39,051 bases of DNA from Actinomycetota bacterium (GTDB lineage Bacteria > Actinomycetota > Thermoleophilia > RBG-16-64-13), in the NCBI GenBank assembly GCA_012729575.1, contig JAAYCW010000017.1, positions 1 to 39,051 on the forward strand, read 5' to 3'. Shown here one piece after another: positions 18,553 through 27,728 of the stretch. Under the pieces are notes generated by a model. The model did not search any database and was not told where the DNA came from. It was given only the letters and a program-made list of their open reading frames with translations. The translations under genes and the position numbers were made by a program. The stretch's first letter is position 1. Each line of letters begins with the position of its first letter.

Positions 18553-19437
18553 CTAGACTTTGAGAAAACGACGGAGCCCGATGGCCGAACCAGCGGCGCC
18601 GATTACGACTCCCACGGCCAGCAGGATGACCGTGACGAGCACATAGGGGACCGCGTCCAGAGGCATAGCCAAGAACGCCAGGTTGTCGCTGACCGTGCCG
18701 ACTAAGTAGTGATTCAGCCCCAAGACCACCGCTGTGGCCACCAGAGCACCCAAGAACCCCACCGTGATCCCCTCGATGAGGAACGGCCAGCGGATGAACC
18801 AGTTGGTCGCCCCCACCAGTTTCATGATCTCTACCTCCCGTTTGCGGGCGAAGATAGAGAGACGGATGGTGTTGGAAATGAGCAGTATGGCCACGATGCC
18901 CAGGAGCACGATGAAGATCAGCATGAAGTTGCGCGCCTGATCGGTGAAGGCGAACAGCTTGTCGGCTATCTCCTTGCCGTACCTCACCTCGTCGACGATG
19001 GAGTCGCCTTCGAACCTGGCAGCCACGATGTCCACGGTCTGCGGATCGACAAGTGCTATCTCGAAGGAGGCCGGCAGCGGGTTGCTGGTGAGACTCTCGA
19101 ATATCTCCGGACTATCCGCGTAATCCTCTTTCAACCGCTGGAGAGCTTGTTCCTTGGTGATGTAGCTGGAGCTCTTCACCTCCGGCCAGCTCGTGATCTG
19201 GTCCTGCATGATGGCGACTTCTTCCGCCGTGGGATCGGGATCTGTCTTGAGATAGACGGTGATCTCGACCTTCTCCTCAACCTCCTTGAGGAGCGCATCG
19301 GTGGTAAACACGAACACCAACACTCCACCCAGCACGACGATAGAAAGGAATACGGTGACCAGCGCAGCGATGGTCATGAAGTAGTTGCGCCGCAGCGACC
19401 CGAAGGCCTCTTTGAGGAAGAAGCTAATCCTCCCCAT
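18553..19437 (-). CDS. ftsX: Cell division protein FtsX
   Basis: A 294-residue integral membrane subunit of the FtsEX complex, with a short cytoplasmic N-terminus ([16 protein letters not shown]), a first helix, an extracellular domain with VEITVYLK, and three C-terminal helices separated by [21 protein letters not shown], the coupling helix region. It transmits the ATPase state of FtsE to an external hydrolase. The ATG at 19435-19437 overlaps the end of ftsE by 14 bases; a start 12 codons earlier lacks family similarity. Confidence 0.95.
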   Translation of the reverse strand: MGRISFFLKEAFGSLRRNYFMTIAALVTVFLSIVVLGGVLVFVFTTDALLKEVEEKVEITVYLKTDPDPTAEEVAIMQDQITSWPEVKSSSYITKEQALQRLKEDYADSPEIFESLTSNPLPASFEIALVDPQTVDIVAARFEGDSIVDEVRYGKEIADKLFAFTDQARNFMLIFIVLLGIVAILLISNTIRLSIFARKREVEIMKLVGATNWFIRWPFLIEGITVGFLGALVATAVVLGLNHYLVGTVSDNLAFLAMPLDAVPYVLVTVILLAVGVVIGAAGSAIGLRRFLKV

Positions 19438-20107
19438 AGCCGCCCCGTTTCTGGTCGCGCACCACTTTCCCATTGTCCAACGCGATGACCCGCCGGCGCA
19501 TGCGGTCGACCATCTCCCGGTCGTGGGTAGCCATCAGCACGGTGGTGCCGGTCTTGTTGATGCGGTAGAGCAGCTGCATGATGCCCATCGACGTGTCCGG
19601 ATCCAAGTTTCCGGTGGGCTCGTCAGCGATGAGCAGAGGCGGATGATTCACGAAGGCCCGAGCGATCGACACCCTCTGTTGCTCACCGCCGGAGAGCTCG
19701 TTCGGGTAGCTGTCGGACTTGTGGCCGAGCCCCACTAGGGCCAAAATCTCTGCAGCCTTCTTTTTCGATGCGCCGGTCGCGTTGCCGGTGACTACCAGCG
19801 CGTACATCACATTCTCAAAAGCGGTCTTGTTGGTGAGCAACTTGAAGTCCTGGAACACACACCCGATATTCCGGCGCAGATAAGGGATCTTCCAACTGCG
19901 TAGGGTATCCAAATCGCGTCCACCGACGATTATGCGGCCCCGATCTTGCTCAATCTCTCGGATAAGTAGGCGGATGAAGGTCGACTTCCCCGACCCGGAA
20001 GGTCCGACGAGGAAGACGAACTCACCCTTCTCAATATGAAGACTGACCCTCTCCAAACCGACGGTGCTCGGGGGGTAGATCTTCGTTACGTCTTCGAACT
20101 TGATCAC
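19424..20107 (-). CDS. ftsE: Cell division ATP-binding protein FtsE
   Basis: A 227-residue ABC ATPase: Walker A GPSGSGKST, Q-loop FQDFKLL, signature ELSGGEQQRV, Walker B LLIADEPTGNLD, switch His in ATHD. It powers FtsX to activate wall hydrolases during division. The GTG at 20105-20107 lies twelve bases after GGAGGT, a rather long spacing; between them an ATG opens a four-codon frame (MSNT) whose stop overlaps the GTG as GTGA. Upstream lies a 119-base gap after prfB with two hairpins. Confidence 0.95.
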   Translation of the reverse strand: MIKFEDVTKIYPPSTVGLERVSLHIEKGEFVFLVGPSGSGKSTFIRLLIREIEQDRGRIIVGGRDLDTLRSWKIPYLRRNIGCVFQDFKLLTNKTAFENVMYALVVTGNATGASKKKAAEILALVGLGHKSDSYPNELSGGEQQRVSIARAFVNHPPLLIADEPTGNLDPDTSMGIMQLLYRINKTGTTVLMATHDREMVDRMRRRVIALDNGKVVRDQKRGGYGED

Positions 20108-20184
20108 GTGTTACTCATAACCTCCGTATATGCGCATCTATCGGGTATTCTGCAGGTCTTGCGAAAAGCCTCCCGTCAAGGACG

Positions 20185-20228
20185 GATGCGTCTTCGACCC
20201 GCATCGAGGGGCGGAGTCCCCAGGACTC
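20185..20228 (-). terminator. Two hairpins between prfB and ftsE
   Basis: The first has arms 20214-20219 and 20223-20228 (six pairs, three-base loop) and includes part of the prfB stop codon. The second has arms 20185-20190 and 20200-20205, with possible extra pairing in its loop. Neither has a run of U afterwards, so they could slow read-through or stabilise an mRNA end rather than act as classical terminators. Confidence 0.3.
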
Positions 20229-21394
20229 AACGCGTCCGGACGCCGAGCTTGCCTGTCGACCTCTGCCAAACGTACTCGCGTATGAACTCGTCTATCGCGC
20301 CGTTTAGAACGGCTTCGACGTTGCCCTTTTCGAAATTGGTCCGATGGTCTTTGACTAATGTGTAAGGAGCCAATACGTAAGACCGGATCTGGCTCCCCCA
20401 CGCGATCTCCTTCTGCTCGCCCTTCTCGCGGGCCATCTCCTGCTCACGCTTCTCATGCTCGAGCAGGAGCAGCTTGCTGCGCAGCATCCGCATGGCGGTC
20501 TCGCGGTTCTGGATCTGTGACCGTTCGTTCTGGCACTGCACCACCGTCTTCGTAGGGACATGCGTGATCCGCACCGCGGAATCGGTCTTGTTCACATGCT
20601 GGCCCCCCGCCCCTGAAGAGCGGTAGGTCTCCACCTTTAGATCCTTCTCGTCGATATCCAGTTCCACTTCACCGTCGACGAGTGGAGTGACATCCACCGA
20701 CGCGAACGATGTATGCCGCCGCGCGGCGGAATCAAACGGTGAGATCCGGACCAGACGGTGCACCCCTCGTTCGGTGGAGAGAAGGCCGTAGGCGTTCTCC
20801 CCGTGTACGGTGAAGGTCACGCTCTTTATGCCGGCCTCGTCCCCTTCGGAGGCCTCGTTGAGCTCGACATCGAAGCCACGCGCCTGTGCCCAACGCAGGT
20901 ACATGCGGAGGAGCATCTCGGCCCAGTCCTGGCTCTCCGTACCTCCCGCGCCCGGATGGATGCTGACGATGGCGTCGCCCGCATCGAACTCCCCGGTGAA
21001 GAGACGCCGCTCCTCTAGGTGCTCTAGGGTTTGGCCGACCCCAGCGGCGAGGCGCTCGATCTCATCCTCCAGTTCCTGGGGAACCTCTTCCCCGCCGGAC
21101 TCCTCGTCGGCCAACTCGAGCATGGCCTCCAGATCGCCCATATCCGCAGCCAGGCGATTGTAGTCATCGAGCCGACCCTTGAGGCGGCTGTAGCGAGTGC
21201 TGACGCTCTGGGCCTGGCTCTGATCGTCCCAGAACTCGGGGGCGCGCATGGTCTCCTCAAGGGAGACGATGTCGCGCGTCACAGTATCGGGGTCAAAGAT
21301 AGTCCCTTGCCCACAGGAATTTGTCGCGAAGAACCACGAGCAAATCGCGATATTCGGCAAGGGACGGGGTCTGTCTTTCTGTCTTCTCGGTCAT
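20227..21394 (-). CDS. prfB: Peptide chain release factor 2 with programmed +1 frameshift
   Basis: RF2 recognises UGA and UAA stop codons and triggers peptide release. The gene is in two frames. The ATG at 21392-21394 opens 33 codons (MTEKTERQTPSLAEY ... ARDYL) ending at an in-frame TGA (21293-21295). A +1 slip on CTT continues with DPDTVTRDIV for 355 more residues, giving about 388. The RF2 codon-reading SPF tripeptide (RISPFDSAARRH) and the GGQ catalytic loop (SSGAGGQHVN) are present. A downstream-frame TTG start would drop the conserved N-terminus and is not credible. It follows secA by 30 bases, as usual in Gram-positives. Confidence 0.95.
21293..21307 (-). promoter_or_regulatory. RF2 autoregulatory +1 frameshift site
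   Basis: On the minus strand the order is AGGGAC, TAT, CTT, TGA, then C. This is the known prfB layout: an internal Shine-Dalgarno-like AGGGA three bases before a slippery CTT followed by a UGA stop with a C after it. When RF2 is scarce, ribosomes pause at UGA and slip forward one base, restoring RF2 synthesis. Confidence 0.93.
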
Positions 21395-21424
21395 GTTCCC
21401 GGGGAGTATACACGTAAGACGCGC

Positions 21425-24049
21425 TTAGGCGCCGCAGCACTTCTTATACTTCTTGCCACTGCCGCATGGGCAAGGATCGTTGCGCCCCACCTTGGTCACA
21501 TTGCGGGGAGCGACGACGGTGCGGGTAGCCTGCTGGGCGGCCTCATAGGCTTCGGCCGAACCGTCGGCGAGGGCGCCGGATTTGGCAGTCGCCGCGCGGC
21601 CGGCCGCTGCAAAGTCCTGAGCGAGGCTGCCGTCTCCGCCACCCGAATAGGCCAGCTTCCTCGCCGCTACCTGCTCCTGAGGCTCCTCTTCACGAACGAT
21701 CTCCAGATGATAGATGTACCGGACGAAGTCCTGTTGGAGGGAATCCATCATGTCCTGGAACATTTTATAGCCTTCGTTCTTGTACTCCACCAGCGGGTCA
21801 CGCTGAGCCAGCGCCCTCAACCCGATACCCTCGCGCAGATAGTCCATCTCGTACAGATGGTCGCGCCATTTGGAGTCGATGGTGCGAAGCAGCACCCATC
21901 TTTCCATCTCCCGCATGGTCTCCGAGCCGAAGCGCTCTTCCCGGGCCTCGTACACCTTCTGGGCGTCCTCGATGACCGTCTCGGTAAGACTCTCGACATC
22001 GTAACCGGCAGGATCGCCCAGTCCTTCGATCGTCAGGGTGGTGGGGAAGAAGTTCCGGACAAGGGTCAGCATCTCTTCCAGATCCCACTCTTCCGAGAAG
22101 CGCGAAGAACCCGTGAAGATCGCGACCTGATTGCCGAGAATGCGTTCGATGATGCCGAATACGTCTTCTTTCAGGTCTTCACCCGAGAGAATCCGCTGCC
22201 TCTCTCCATACACGACCTGGCGCTGCAGGTTCATCACATCGTCGTATTCCAGCACGCGTTTGCGGATCTCGAAGTTCTGCTCCTCCACCTTCTTCTGCGC
22301 ACCCTCCACCGACCGAGAGATCAGGTTGTGCTCGATAGGGATGTCTTCCTCAAGACCTAGACGGTCCATCAGGCGATGGATACGCTCTCCACCGAAGATG
22401 CGCAGAAGATCGTCCTCGAGCGAGATGATGAACTGGCTAGCACCAGGGTCGCCCTGACGTCCCGAACGGCCCCGGAGCTGGTTGTCCACCCGCCGAGCCT
22501 CGTGCCGCTCGGTACCCAGCACGTACAACCCGCCCCGTTCAACGACGCCTTCGCCCAGCTTGATGTCGGTACCACGGCCGGCCATATTGGTCGCGATGGT
22601 GACGGACCCCGGCTGTCCCGCCTGGGCGACGATGGCCGCTTCCTTGGCGTGGTGCTTCGCGTTCAGAACCTCATGGGGGACCCCCCGCCGCTTGAGCATC
22701 TCCGAGAGTCGCTCCGATTTCTCCACGGAGATGGTCCCCACCAGCACCGGCTGCTCCCGTTGGTAACAGTCGTTGATGATCTCCGCCGCCGCCTTGAACT
22801 TCGCCTTCTCAGTCTTGTAGATGAGGTCGTTATGGTCGATGCGGATCATGGGCTCGTTGGTGGGAATGACCACCACTTCCATCTTGTAGATCTCGCGGAA
22901 CTCGTCGGCTTCCGTGGCGGCCGTACCAGTCATGCCGGCGATCTTTTCGTAGAGACGGAAGTAGTTCTGTAGCGTGATCGTGGCGAGTGTCTGATTCTCT
23001 TCCTTGATCTTGACGCCCTCCCGGGCTTCAATTGCCTGGTGTAGACCTTCGGAATACCGCCGGCCTTCGAGGACGCGCCCCGTGAACTCATCGATGATCT
23101 TGACCTCACCGTCCTGCACCAGATAGTCCACATCTCTCTTGAAGAGGGCCGCAGCCCGCAGAGCCTGCATGAGATGGTTGACCAGTTGGCCGGAAAGATC
23201 CTCGTAGATGTTGTCGATACCCAGTTCCTTCTCGACCCGGGCGAGACCCTGCTCAGTGATGGCTACGGTGCGTTTCTTCTCGTCGACCTCGTAGTCCTCG
23301 TCCTCACCGGGTTTTAGCCTTCGGGCGATGCGGGCGAAATCGTAGTAGGTCTTGGCCGCCCGCTCCCCCGGTCCGGATATGATGAGCGGAGTGCGCGCCT
23401 CGTCGACCAAGATGGAGTCGACCTCGTCGACGATGCAGTAGTAGTGGCCGCGCTGCACCTGCTGATCCAGCCGGAGCACCATGTTGTCGCGCAGGTAGTC
23501 GAACCCGAACTCCGTATTGGTGCCGTAGGTGATGTCTGCTTGATAGGCGGCGCGTCTCTCCGAGGCTTCCATGTTGTTGGAAAGGGCGGCCACCGTCAGC
23601 CCCAGGAACTCATACACGGGGCCCATCCAGGCGGCGTCACGCCCGGCCAGGTAATCGTTGACGGTGACTACATGCACACCGCGTCCCGCAAGGGCATTTA
23701 GATAGACGGGCATGGTGGCGACTAGAGTCTTACCTTCACCGGTCTTCATCTCGGCAATAGACCCCTGATGGAGAACCACGGCCCCCATCACCTGCACATC
23801 GAAGGGTCGCATCCCGGTGGCACGACGAGCTGCTTCCCGAGCGACGGCGAAAGCTTCCGGCATCAGATCATCAAGGGTCTCACCTTCCCGATACCTCTGC
23901 TTGAACTCCTCTGTCTTCATCTTGAGCGCCGAGCCAGACAGCGGAGCCACCACGCTCTCGAGAGCAGCCACCTTGGCGACCGCAGACTCGAGCTGCTTCA
24001 GTTTCTTGCCCTCGCCAAAGCGGAGGACTTTGTCAACGACCTTGATCAT
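21425..24049 (-). CDS. secA: Protein translocase ATPase SecA
   Basis: An 874-residue motor that pushes preproteins through SecYEG. Visible landmarks are [17 protein letters not shown], Walker A (KTGEGKT), VTVNDYLA, the DEAD-type IVDEVDSIL, the GMTGTA and NMAGRGTDI helicase motifs, the [11 protein letters not shown] arginine finger region, and a C-terminal SEC-C zinc motif [13 protein letters not shown]. An Ala/Gly-rich linker of about 50 residues precedes that motif. The ATG at 24047-24049 follows AGAGG by about eight bases. It lies between hpf and prfB. Confidence 0.97.
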   Translation of the reverse strand: MIKVVDKVLRFGEGKKLKQLESAVAKVAALESVVAPLSGSALKMKTEEFKQRYREGETLDDLMPEAFAVAREAARRATGMRPFDVQVMGAVVLHQGSIAEMKTGEGKTLVATMPVYLNALAGRGVHVVTVNDYLAGRDAAWMGPVYEFLGLTVAALSNNMEASERRAAYQADITYGTNTEFGFDYLRDNMVLRLDQQVQRGHYYCIVDEVDSILVDEARTPLIISGPGERAAKTYYDFARIARRLKPGEDEDYEVDEKKRTVAITEQGLARVEKELGIDNIYEDLSGQLVNHLMQALRAAALFKRDVDYLVQDGEVKIIDEFTGRVLEGRRYSEGLHQAIEAREGVKIKEENQTLATITLQNYFRLYEKIAGMTGTAATEADEFREIYKMEVVVIPTNEPMIRIDHNDLIYKTEKAKFKAAAEIINDCYQREQPVLVGTISVEKSERLSEMLKRRGVPHEVLNAKHHAKEAAIVAQAGQPGSVTIATNMAGRGTDIKLGEGVVERGGLYVLGTERHEARRVDNQLRGRSGRQGDPGASQFIISLEDDLLRIFGGERIHRLMDRLGLEEDIPIEHNLISRSVEGAQKKVEEQNFEIRKRVLEYDDVMNLQRQVVYGERQRILSGEDLKEDVFGIIERILGNQVAIFTGSSRFSEEWDLEEMLTLVRNFFPTTLTIEGLGDPAGYDVESLTETVIEDAQKVYEAREERFGSETMREMERWVLLRTIDSKWRDHLYEMDYLREGIGLRALAQRDPLVEYKNEGYKMFQDMMDSLQQDFVRYIYHLEIVREEEPQEQVAARKLAYSGGGDGSLAQDFAAAGRAATAKSGALADGSAEAYEAAQQATRTVVAPRNVTKVGRNDPCPCGSGKKYKKCCGA

Positions 24050-24110
24050 CGGCCGCGCCTCTTGTGCGGAATAGGCCCTGAGCCGGCGACTGACGGGGCC
24101 GGCCTAAGCC

Positions 24111-24686
24111 CTAGCTTTGAGCTTCGATCAGTCCGTAGTTGCCGTCACGACGGCGGTAGACGACCGCCGTTTCATTGGTCTCGGAGCTCGTGAAGACGTA
24201 GAAGTCATGGCCCACCAGCTCAAGCTGCAAAGCCGCTTCCTCGGGGGTCATGGGCTTGATCATGAACTGCTTGGTCTTAACGATAAGCGGTCCGGGAGTC
24301 TCGTTCTCGGACTCCTCGGGCTCTTCCGTGATCTGGAAGCCCTCTAAGACCAGAGCCTCCTTGGCCTCCTTGTGCGCCCCCTGAGAGCGAGAAACAAGCT
24401 TGCCCCTGTACTTCTTGACCTGGCGTTCCAGCTTCGCGAACACGAGGTCTATGGAAGCGTAGATATCGGGCGACGCTTCTCGCGCCCTGATCACCGGTCC
24501 CTTAGTAAATATGGTGACTTCCACGACCTGGTTGTCGGCTATGCTTGGGTTCTTCTCGGTCCACAACTCAACTTCACAACGGGCGCCGTTGGCGAGATAC
24601 TTATCCAACTTGCCCATCTTCTCCTCGGCGTACTTGCCGATGGCGTCTGTAAGAACGAGATTTCTGCCTTTGACCGTGAGGTTCAC
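24111..24686 (-). CDS. hpf: Long-form ribosome hibernation promoting factor
   Basis: A 191-residue long HPF. The N-terminal domain (about 1-100) matches YfiA/HPF, which binds the decoding centre of idle 30S subunits. After a charged linker, the C-terminal domain (about 130-191; KTKQFMIKPMTPEEAALQL, then DFYVFTSSE and AVVYRRRDGNYGLIE) mediates dimerisation of two 30S subunits into a 100S particle. The GTG at 24684-24686 is placed by AAGGAG ten bases upstream. The order hpf-secA-prfB is typical of Gram-positives. Confidence 0.95.
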   Translation of the reverse strand: MNLTVKGRNLVLTDAIGKYAEEKMGKLDKYLANGARCEVELWTEKNPSIADNQVVEVTIFTKGPVIRAREASPDIYASIDLVFAKLERQVKKYRGKLVSRSQGAHKEAKEALVLEGFQITEEPEESENETPGPLIVKTKQFMIKPMTPEEAALQLELVGHDFYVFTSSETNETAVVYRRRDGNYGLIEAQS

Positions 24687-24789
24687 GCCGGTCCTGCTCC
24701 TTGATTCGTCGTACGACCCTACTTCAAGACCCGGTCGGCGGAGCGCTCGGCGCCCGCGTACGGAACGGTGAAGATATCACATACCTCCT
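24687..24789 (-). other. comF-hpf gap with an unused strong ribosome site
   Basis: The gap holds AAGGAGGT just after the comF stop. The nearest ATG is followed at once by TGA; a GTG at about two bases spacing opens 18 codons. A different frame, open from inside comF to a TAG near 24720, has better codon character but no initiator at good spacing. It may hold a very small peptide gene or a decayed gene start; I cannot decide. Confidence 0.25.
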
Positions 24790-25635
24790 TCAGTCGTGCC
24801 TTTCGGTCCCACTGTCCATGGCGCGCGAGAATGTGAAGACGTAGACCGGCAGGCCCATGCACTCCACCAGCACGGAGGCCACCTCTCTCGCCGTCGCCCC
24901 TGTGGTGTAGACGTCGTCGACCAACATAACGGCCTCTACCCGGGCCGCGATGCGGGAGACCGCGGCTCGGTCCAGCGCGAACGCACCCTTCAGATTGCTT
25001 TGACGATCCGCTCTACCCAATCCTTTCTGATGCTTCGTGGACGCGATCTTGCGGGCCAAACCCGCACAGGCGATACCCTCGCCCGAGGCCAGAGCGCGAG
25101 CCAGGACTTCGGCCTGATTGTACCCACGCCTTCGTCGGGCGCCCCGGTGACACGGAACCCAGGTGACGAGGATCCGGTCGGTCGGAGCCACAACTGCAAC
25201 GAAGGCTGAGAAAGCGGGCCGGGCCAGGCCGGCCATCTCCCGGCCTAGTACCGGCTGTCCGCCGTACTTAAAAGCGGCCACCATGCGCCGCGCCACTCCT
25301 TTGTGGACAAAGGCAGCACGGGCGCCCGCGTATGCCATCTCCTCTCCCATGCAATGGCCGCAGCGACCCGCGACCGAGGCTGTTGCTCCCGGCTCACCAC
25401 AGCGAGGACAGCAATCCGGTCCGATCAGCTCCAAGCTGGCACGACAAGACGGGCAGAGATGCGATTCGAAATCGCCGCAACCAACACAGCGCGGCGGGAA
25501 GACGACTGAGAGCACGGGCTCGACTACAGCTGTCCGCCACCACTGGGCCGGGCTAAACGCGCTATGCGACGTGCCGCTCAGCCCGGCACCTATAGGGATG
25601 CGTGAAGAATCAGCGCTCACCAGAAGGGACACCAT
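24790..25635 (-). CDS. comF: ComF-family phosphoribosyltransferase-like protein
   Basis: A 281-residue ComF/GntX protein, associated with DNA uptake in competent bacteria and otherwise of unknown role. The N-terminal part holds Cys pairs (CVGC, CPSC, CPRC, CGHC) forming two probable zinc sites. The C-terminal half is a type I phosphoribosyltransferase fold with RRRRGYNQAEVLA and the PRPP loop VMLVDDVYTTGAT. The ATG at 25633-25635 overlaps the preceding gene by 26 bases; a GTG at 25615-25617, overlapping by eight, is an alternative since neither has a strong ribosome site. No other competence gene is in the window. Confidence 0.9.
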   Translation of the reverse strand: MVSLLVSADSSRIPIGAGLSGTSHSAFSPAQWWRTAVVEPVLSVVFPPRCVGCGDFESHLCPSCRASLELIGPDCCPRCGEPGATASVAGRCGHCMGEEMAYAGARAAFVHKGVARRMVAAFKYGGQPVLGREMAGLARPAFSAFVAVVAPTDRILVTWVPCHRGARRRRGYNQAEVLARALASGEGIACAGLARKIASTKHQKGLGRADRQSNLKGAFALDRAAVSRIAARVEAVMLVDDVYTTGATAREVASVLVECMGLPVYVFTFSRAMDSGTERHD

Positions 25636-26611
25636 CCGATTGCCCGATTATGCCGTCCACCAACACTGCCCCGGGAGAGATGTGCGATCGCTGCAATACT
25701 AGGGTCCGGCTCACATGCGCGCCCCGCCCAATCACGCACCCGTCGCCGATGACGCAGGGACCGTCGATCACAACGTCCTCGCCGATGAGACACCCCCGGC
25801 CGATGGCGACAGGGGATTCGATGCGGGCCGACGTGGCGATCTCGGCACCGTCCTCCACCCACAATCCTGGTCGGATCTCTTTGCCGGGTATCTCCACGTC
25901 CACCCGACCGGCCAAAGCATCGCCGTTGCCCCGGATGTACTCATGCAGGTTGCCCACGTCGCTCCAGTAACCTCCGACCGTTTGGGCATAGAAGGGGGTT
26001 TGCTCCCGGAGGAGGTCAGGGAACACCCGGCGACCAAAATCGTCGAATTGGCCGGGCAGTATGTGGCACAGGATATCCGGTTCGAAGACGTAGATGCCAC
26101 AGTTGCACAGACGGGACCGCGCCTCCTCCAGCGTGGGCTTCTCTTGGAAACCGACCACTCTGCCCTCATCGTTGGTGACGATCACTCCGAACAGACTGGG
26201 GTCGGCCACCTCTTTGACCGCTATGGTGGCGATAGACCCAGTCCGTCGATGCGCAGACACCAGACCGGTGAGGTCGATATCAGTCAGAGCGTCACCGCTC
26301 ACCACGAGGAAGGTCTCGCCACCCAGAAAGTCGGCGTTGTTCTTCACCCCACCGGCGGTGCCGAGCAATTCGGGCTCGAACGAATACTCGATATGCATCC
26401 CCAGCGCGCCGCCGTCCCCAAAGTAGCGGGTGATGGCATCCGGTAGATGATGCAGGTTTATGACCACCTCGTACAGGCCGTGACTACGGAGCAGACGCAG
26501 GATGTGATACAGCGCCGGCCTATTGACGATGGGTGCCATGGGCTTCGGGACCAGATCGGTGAGAGGCCGCAGCCTCGTGCCGATACCGGCCGCCATGATC
26601 ATGACCCTCAT
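25610..26611 (-). CDS. Sugar-1-phosphate nucleotidyltransferase (mannose-1-P guanylyltransferase-like)
   Basis: A 333-residue NDP-sugar synthase. The N-terminal Rossmann domain carries the nucleotide loop MAAGIGTRLRPLT followed by PKPM, the LGTAGGV segment and VVSGDALTDID, and resembles the GDP-mannose/ glucose-1-phosphate group. The C-terminal part (about 245-320) is a left-handed beta-helix of hexapeptide repeats (IGRGCLIGEDVVIDGPCVIG). The base and sugar cannot be fixed from sequence alone. The ATG at 26609-26611 overlaps the mtnA stop as ATGA and follows GGAGGG. It may feed wall or exopolysaccharide precursors to the LCP ligases nearby (inference). Confidence 0.9.
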   Translation of the reverse strand: MRVMIMAAGIGTRLRPLTDLVPKPMAPIVNRPALYHILRLLRSHGLYEVVINLHHLPDAITRYFGDGGALGMHIEYSFEPELLGTAGGVKNNADFLGGETFLVVSGDALTDIDLTGLVSAHRRTGSIATIAVKEVADPSLFGVIVTNDEGRVVGFQEKPTLEEARSRLCNCGIYVFEPDILCHILPGQFDDFGRRVFPDLLREQTPFYAQTVGGYWSDVGNLHEYIRGNGDALAGRVDVEIPGKEIRPGLWVEDGAEIATSARIESPVAIGRGCLIGEDVVIDGPCVIGDGCVIGRGAHVSRTLVLQRSHISPGAVLVDGIIGQSDGVPSGER

Positions 26612-27726
26612 GATCCCTCCAATCTTCGCAGGCTTTCCTCATAGGGGGGAAACGCTACTCCCCGGTCTGTGATAATGGCCGTCACATTGCGGGCCGGAGT
26701 GACATCGAAGGCCGGATTGCGCACCTGCACCCCGGATGGAGCCCAGTTCACATCACCGAAGCCCGTCACCTCAGAGGGATCTCGCTCCTCGATGGGTATG
26801 ACGCTTCCATCGGCAAGCGAGCGATCGACGGTAGAGAAGGGTGCCGCTACGAAAAATGGGATACCGTTCTCACGCGCCAACACCGACACCGAGTAGGTGC
26901 CGATCTTGTTGGCCACGTCTCCATTGGCGGTGATCCGATCGGCTCCCACCACGACGTGGGTGATAGCGCCCCGGCTCATGAAGTAGCCGGCCATGTTGTC
27001 GGTGATCAACTCCGTGGATATGCCTTCGCGGGTCAATTCCCAGGCAGTGAGGCGGGCTCCCTGGAGAAGGGGTCGCGTCTCGTCGGCCAGCACATGCAGA
27101 CGGGGATTGCGGGCATGCACCGATCTGATGACTCCCAACGCCGTGCCGTATCCTGCGGTGGCCAGAGCCCCGGCGTTGCAGTGCGTCAGTATCACCGGTC
27201 GTTCGCCCTGGATGAGATCGGCACCATACTCGCCGATCGCCCTGCACGAAGCCAGATCGTCCTCGTAGATCTCCAACGCCCGCTGCTCCATCGTTCCCAC
27301 GATCTCCGCCGGGGTGATGTCATCTCTAGCCCAGATGCGCTCCATCTCTTTGAGCGCCCAGGGAAGGTTATAGGCGGTGGGGCGGGTTTCGAATAGACCT
27401 TTAGACGCAGCTTGGACTGCGTCCCGAAAGCGACCGGGCTCACCTGCGCTGTCGCACAGGGCTGCCCGCGCCGCCAGAGCCATCCCCATCCCGGCGGCTA
27501 CTCCCAAAGCGGGAGCGCCCCGGATGGCCATCGTGCAGATGGCATCCGCGACCTCCTGCCAACTCCGGCAATGGAGGTAGACCTCCTCGAGCGGCAACCG
27601 CCGTTGGTCGATCATGACCACCGTGCCGTCCTGCCACTCCACCGTACGGATGCTGTCGACGTCGGCGATCAGTGCATCCGCGGCAGTGCCGTCGCCTGAG
27701 TCGCTCACACCCCGAACAGCTTCCAT
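26608..27726 (-). CDS. mtnA: Methylthioribose-1-phosphate isomerase
   Basis: A 372-residue MtnA, which converts 5-methylthioribose-1-phosphate to methylthioribulose-1-phosphate in methylthioadenosine salvage. It shares the eIF2B-like fold. The RGAPALGVAAGMG loop, the catalytic Cys183 in THCNAGALAT and Asp263 in GADRITANGDVANKIGT are intact. It starts at an ATG two bases after ahcY. No mtnK, mtnB or mtnD gene is in the window; the only nucleoside phosphorylase relative is the divergent gene upstream of ahcY, which does not look like an intact MtnP. The isomerase could also act in the MTA/5'-deoxyadenosine to dihydroxyacetone-phosphate shunt (inference). Confidence 0.93.
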   Translation of the reverse strand: MEAVRGVSDSGDGTAADALIADVDSIRTVEWQDGTVVMIDQRRLPLEEVYLHCRSWQEVADAICTMAIRGAPALGVAAGMGMALAARAALCDSAGEPGRFRDAVQAASKGLFETRPTAYNLPWALKEMERIWARDDITPAEIVGTMEQRALEIYEDDLASCRAIGEYGADLIQGERPVILTHCNAGALATAGYGTALGVIRSVHARNPRLHVLADETRPLLQGARLTAWELTREGISTELITDNMAGYFMSRGAITHVVVGADRITANGDVANKIGTYSVSVLARENGIPFFVAAPFSTVDRSLADGSVIPIEERDPSEVTGFGDVNWAPSGVQVRNPAFDVTPARNVTAIITDRGVAFPPYEESLRRLEGS

Positions 27727-27728
27727 GC

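Noticed and set aside
17821-20000. Possible mobile element or defence locus among the mid-window genes
   Set aside because: No transposase, integrase, toxin-antitoxin or CRISPR-like repeat was found; all genes there belong to conserved division and secretion families.
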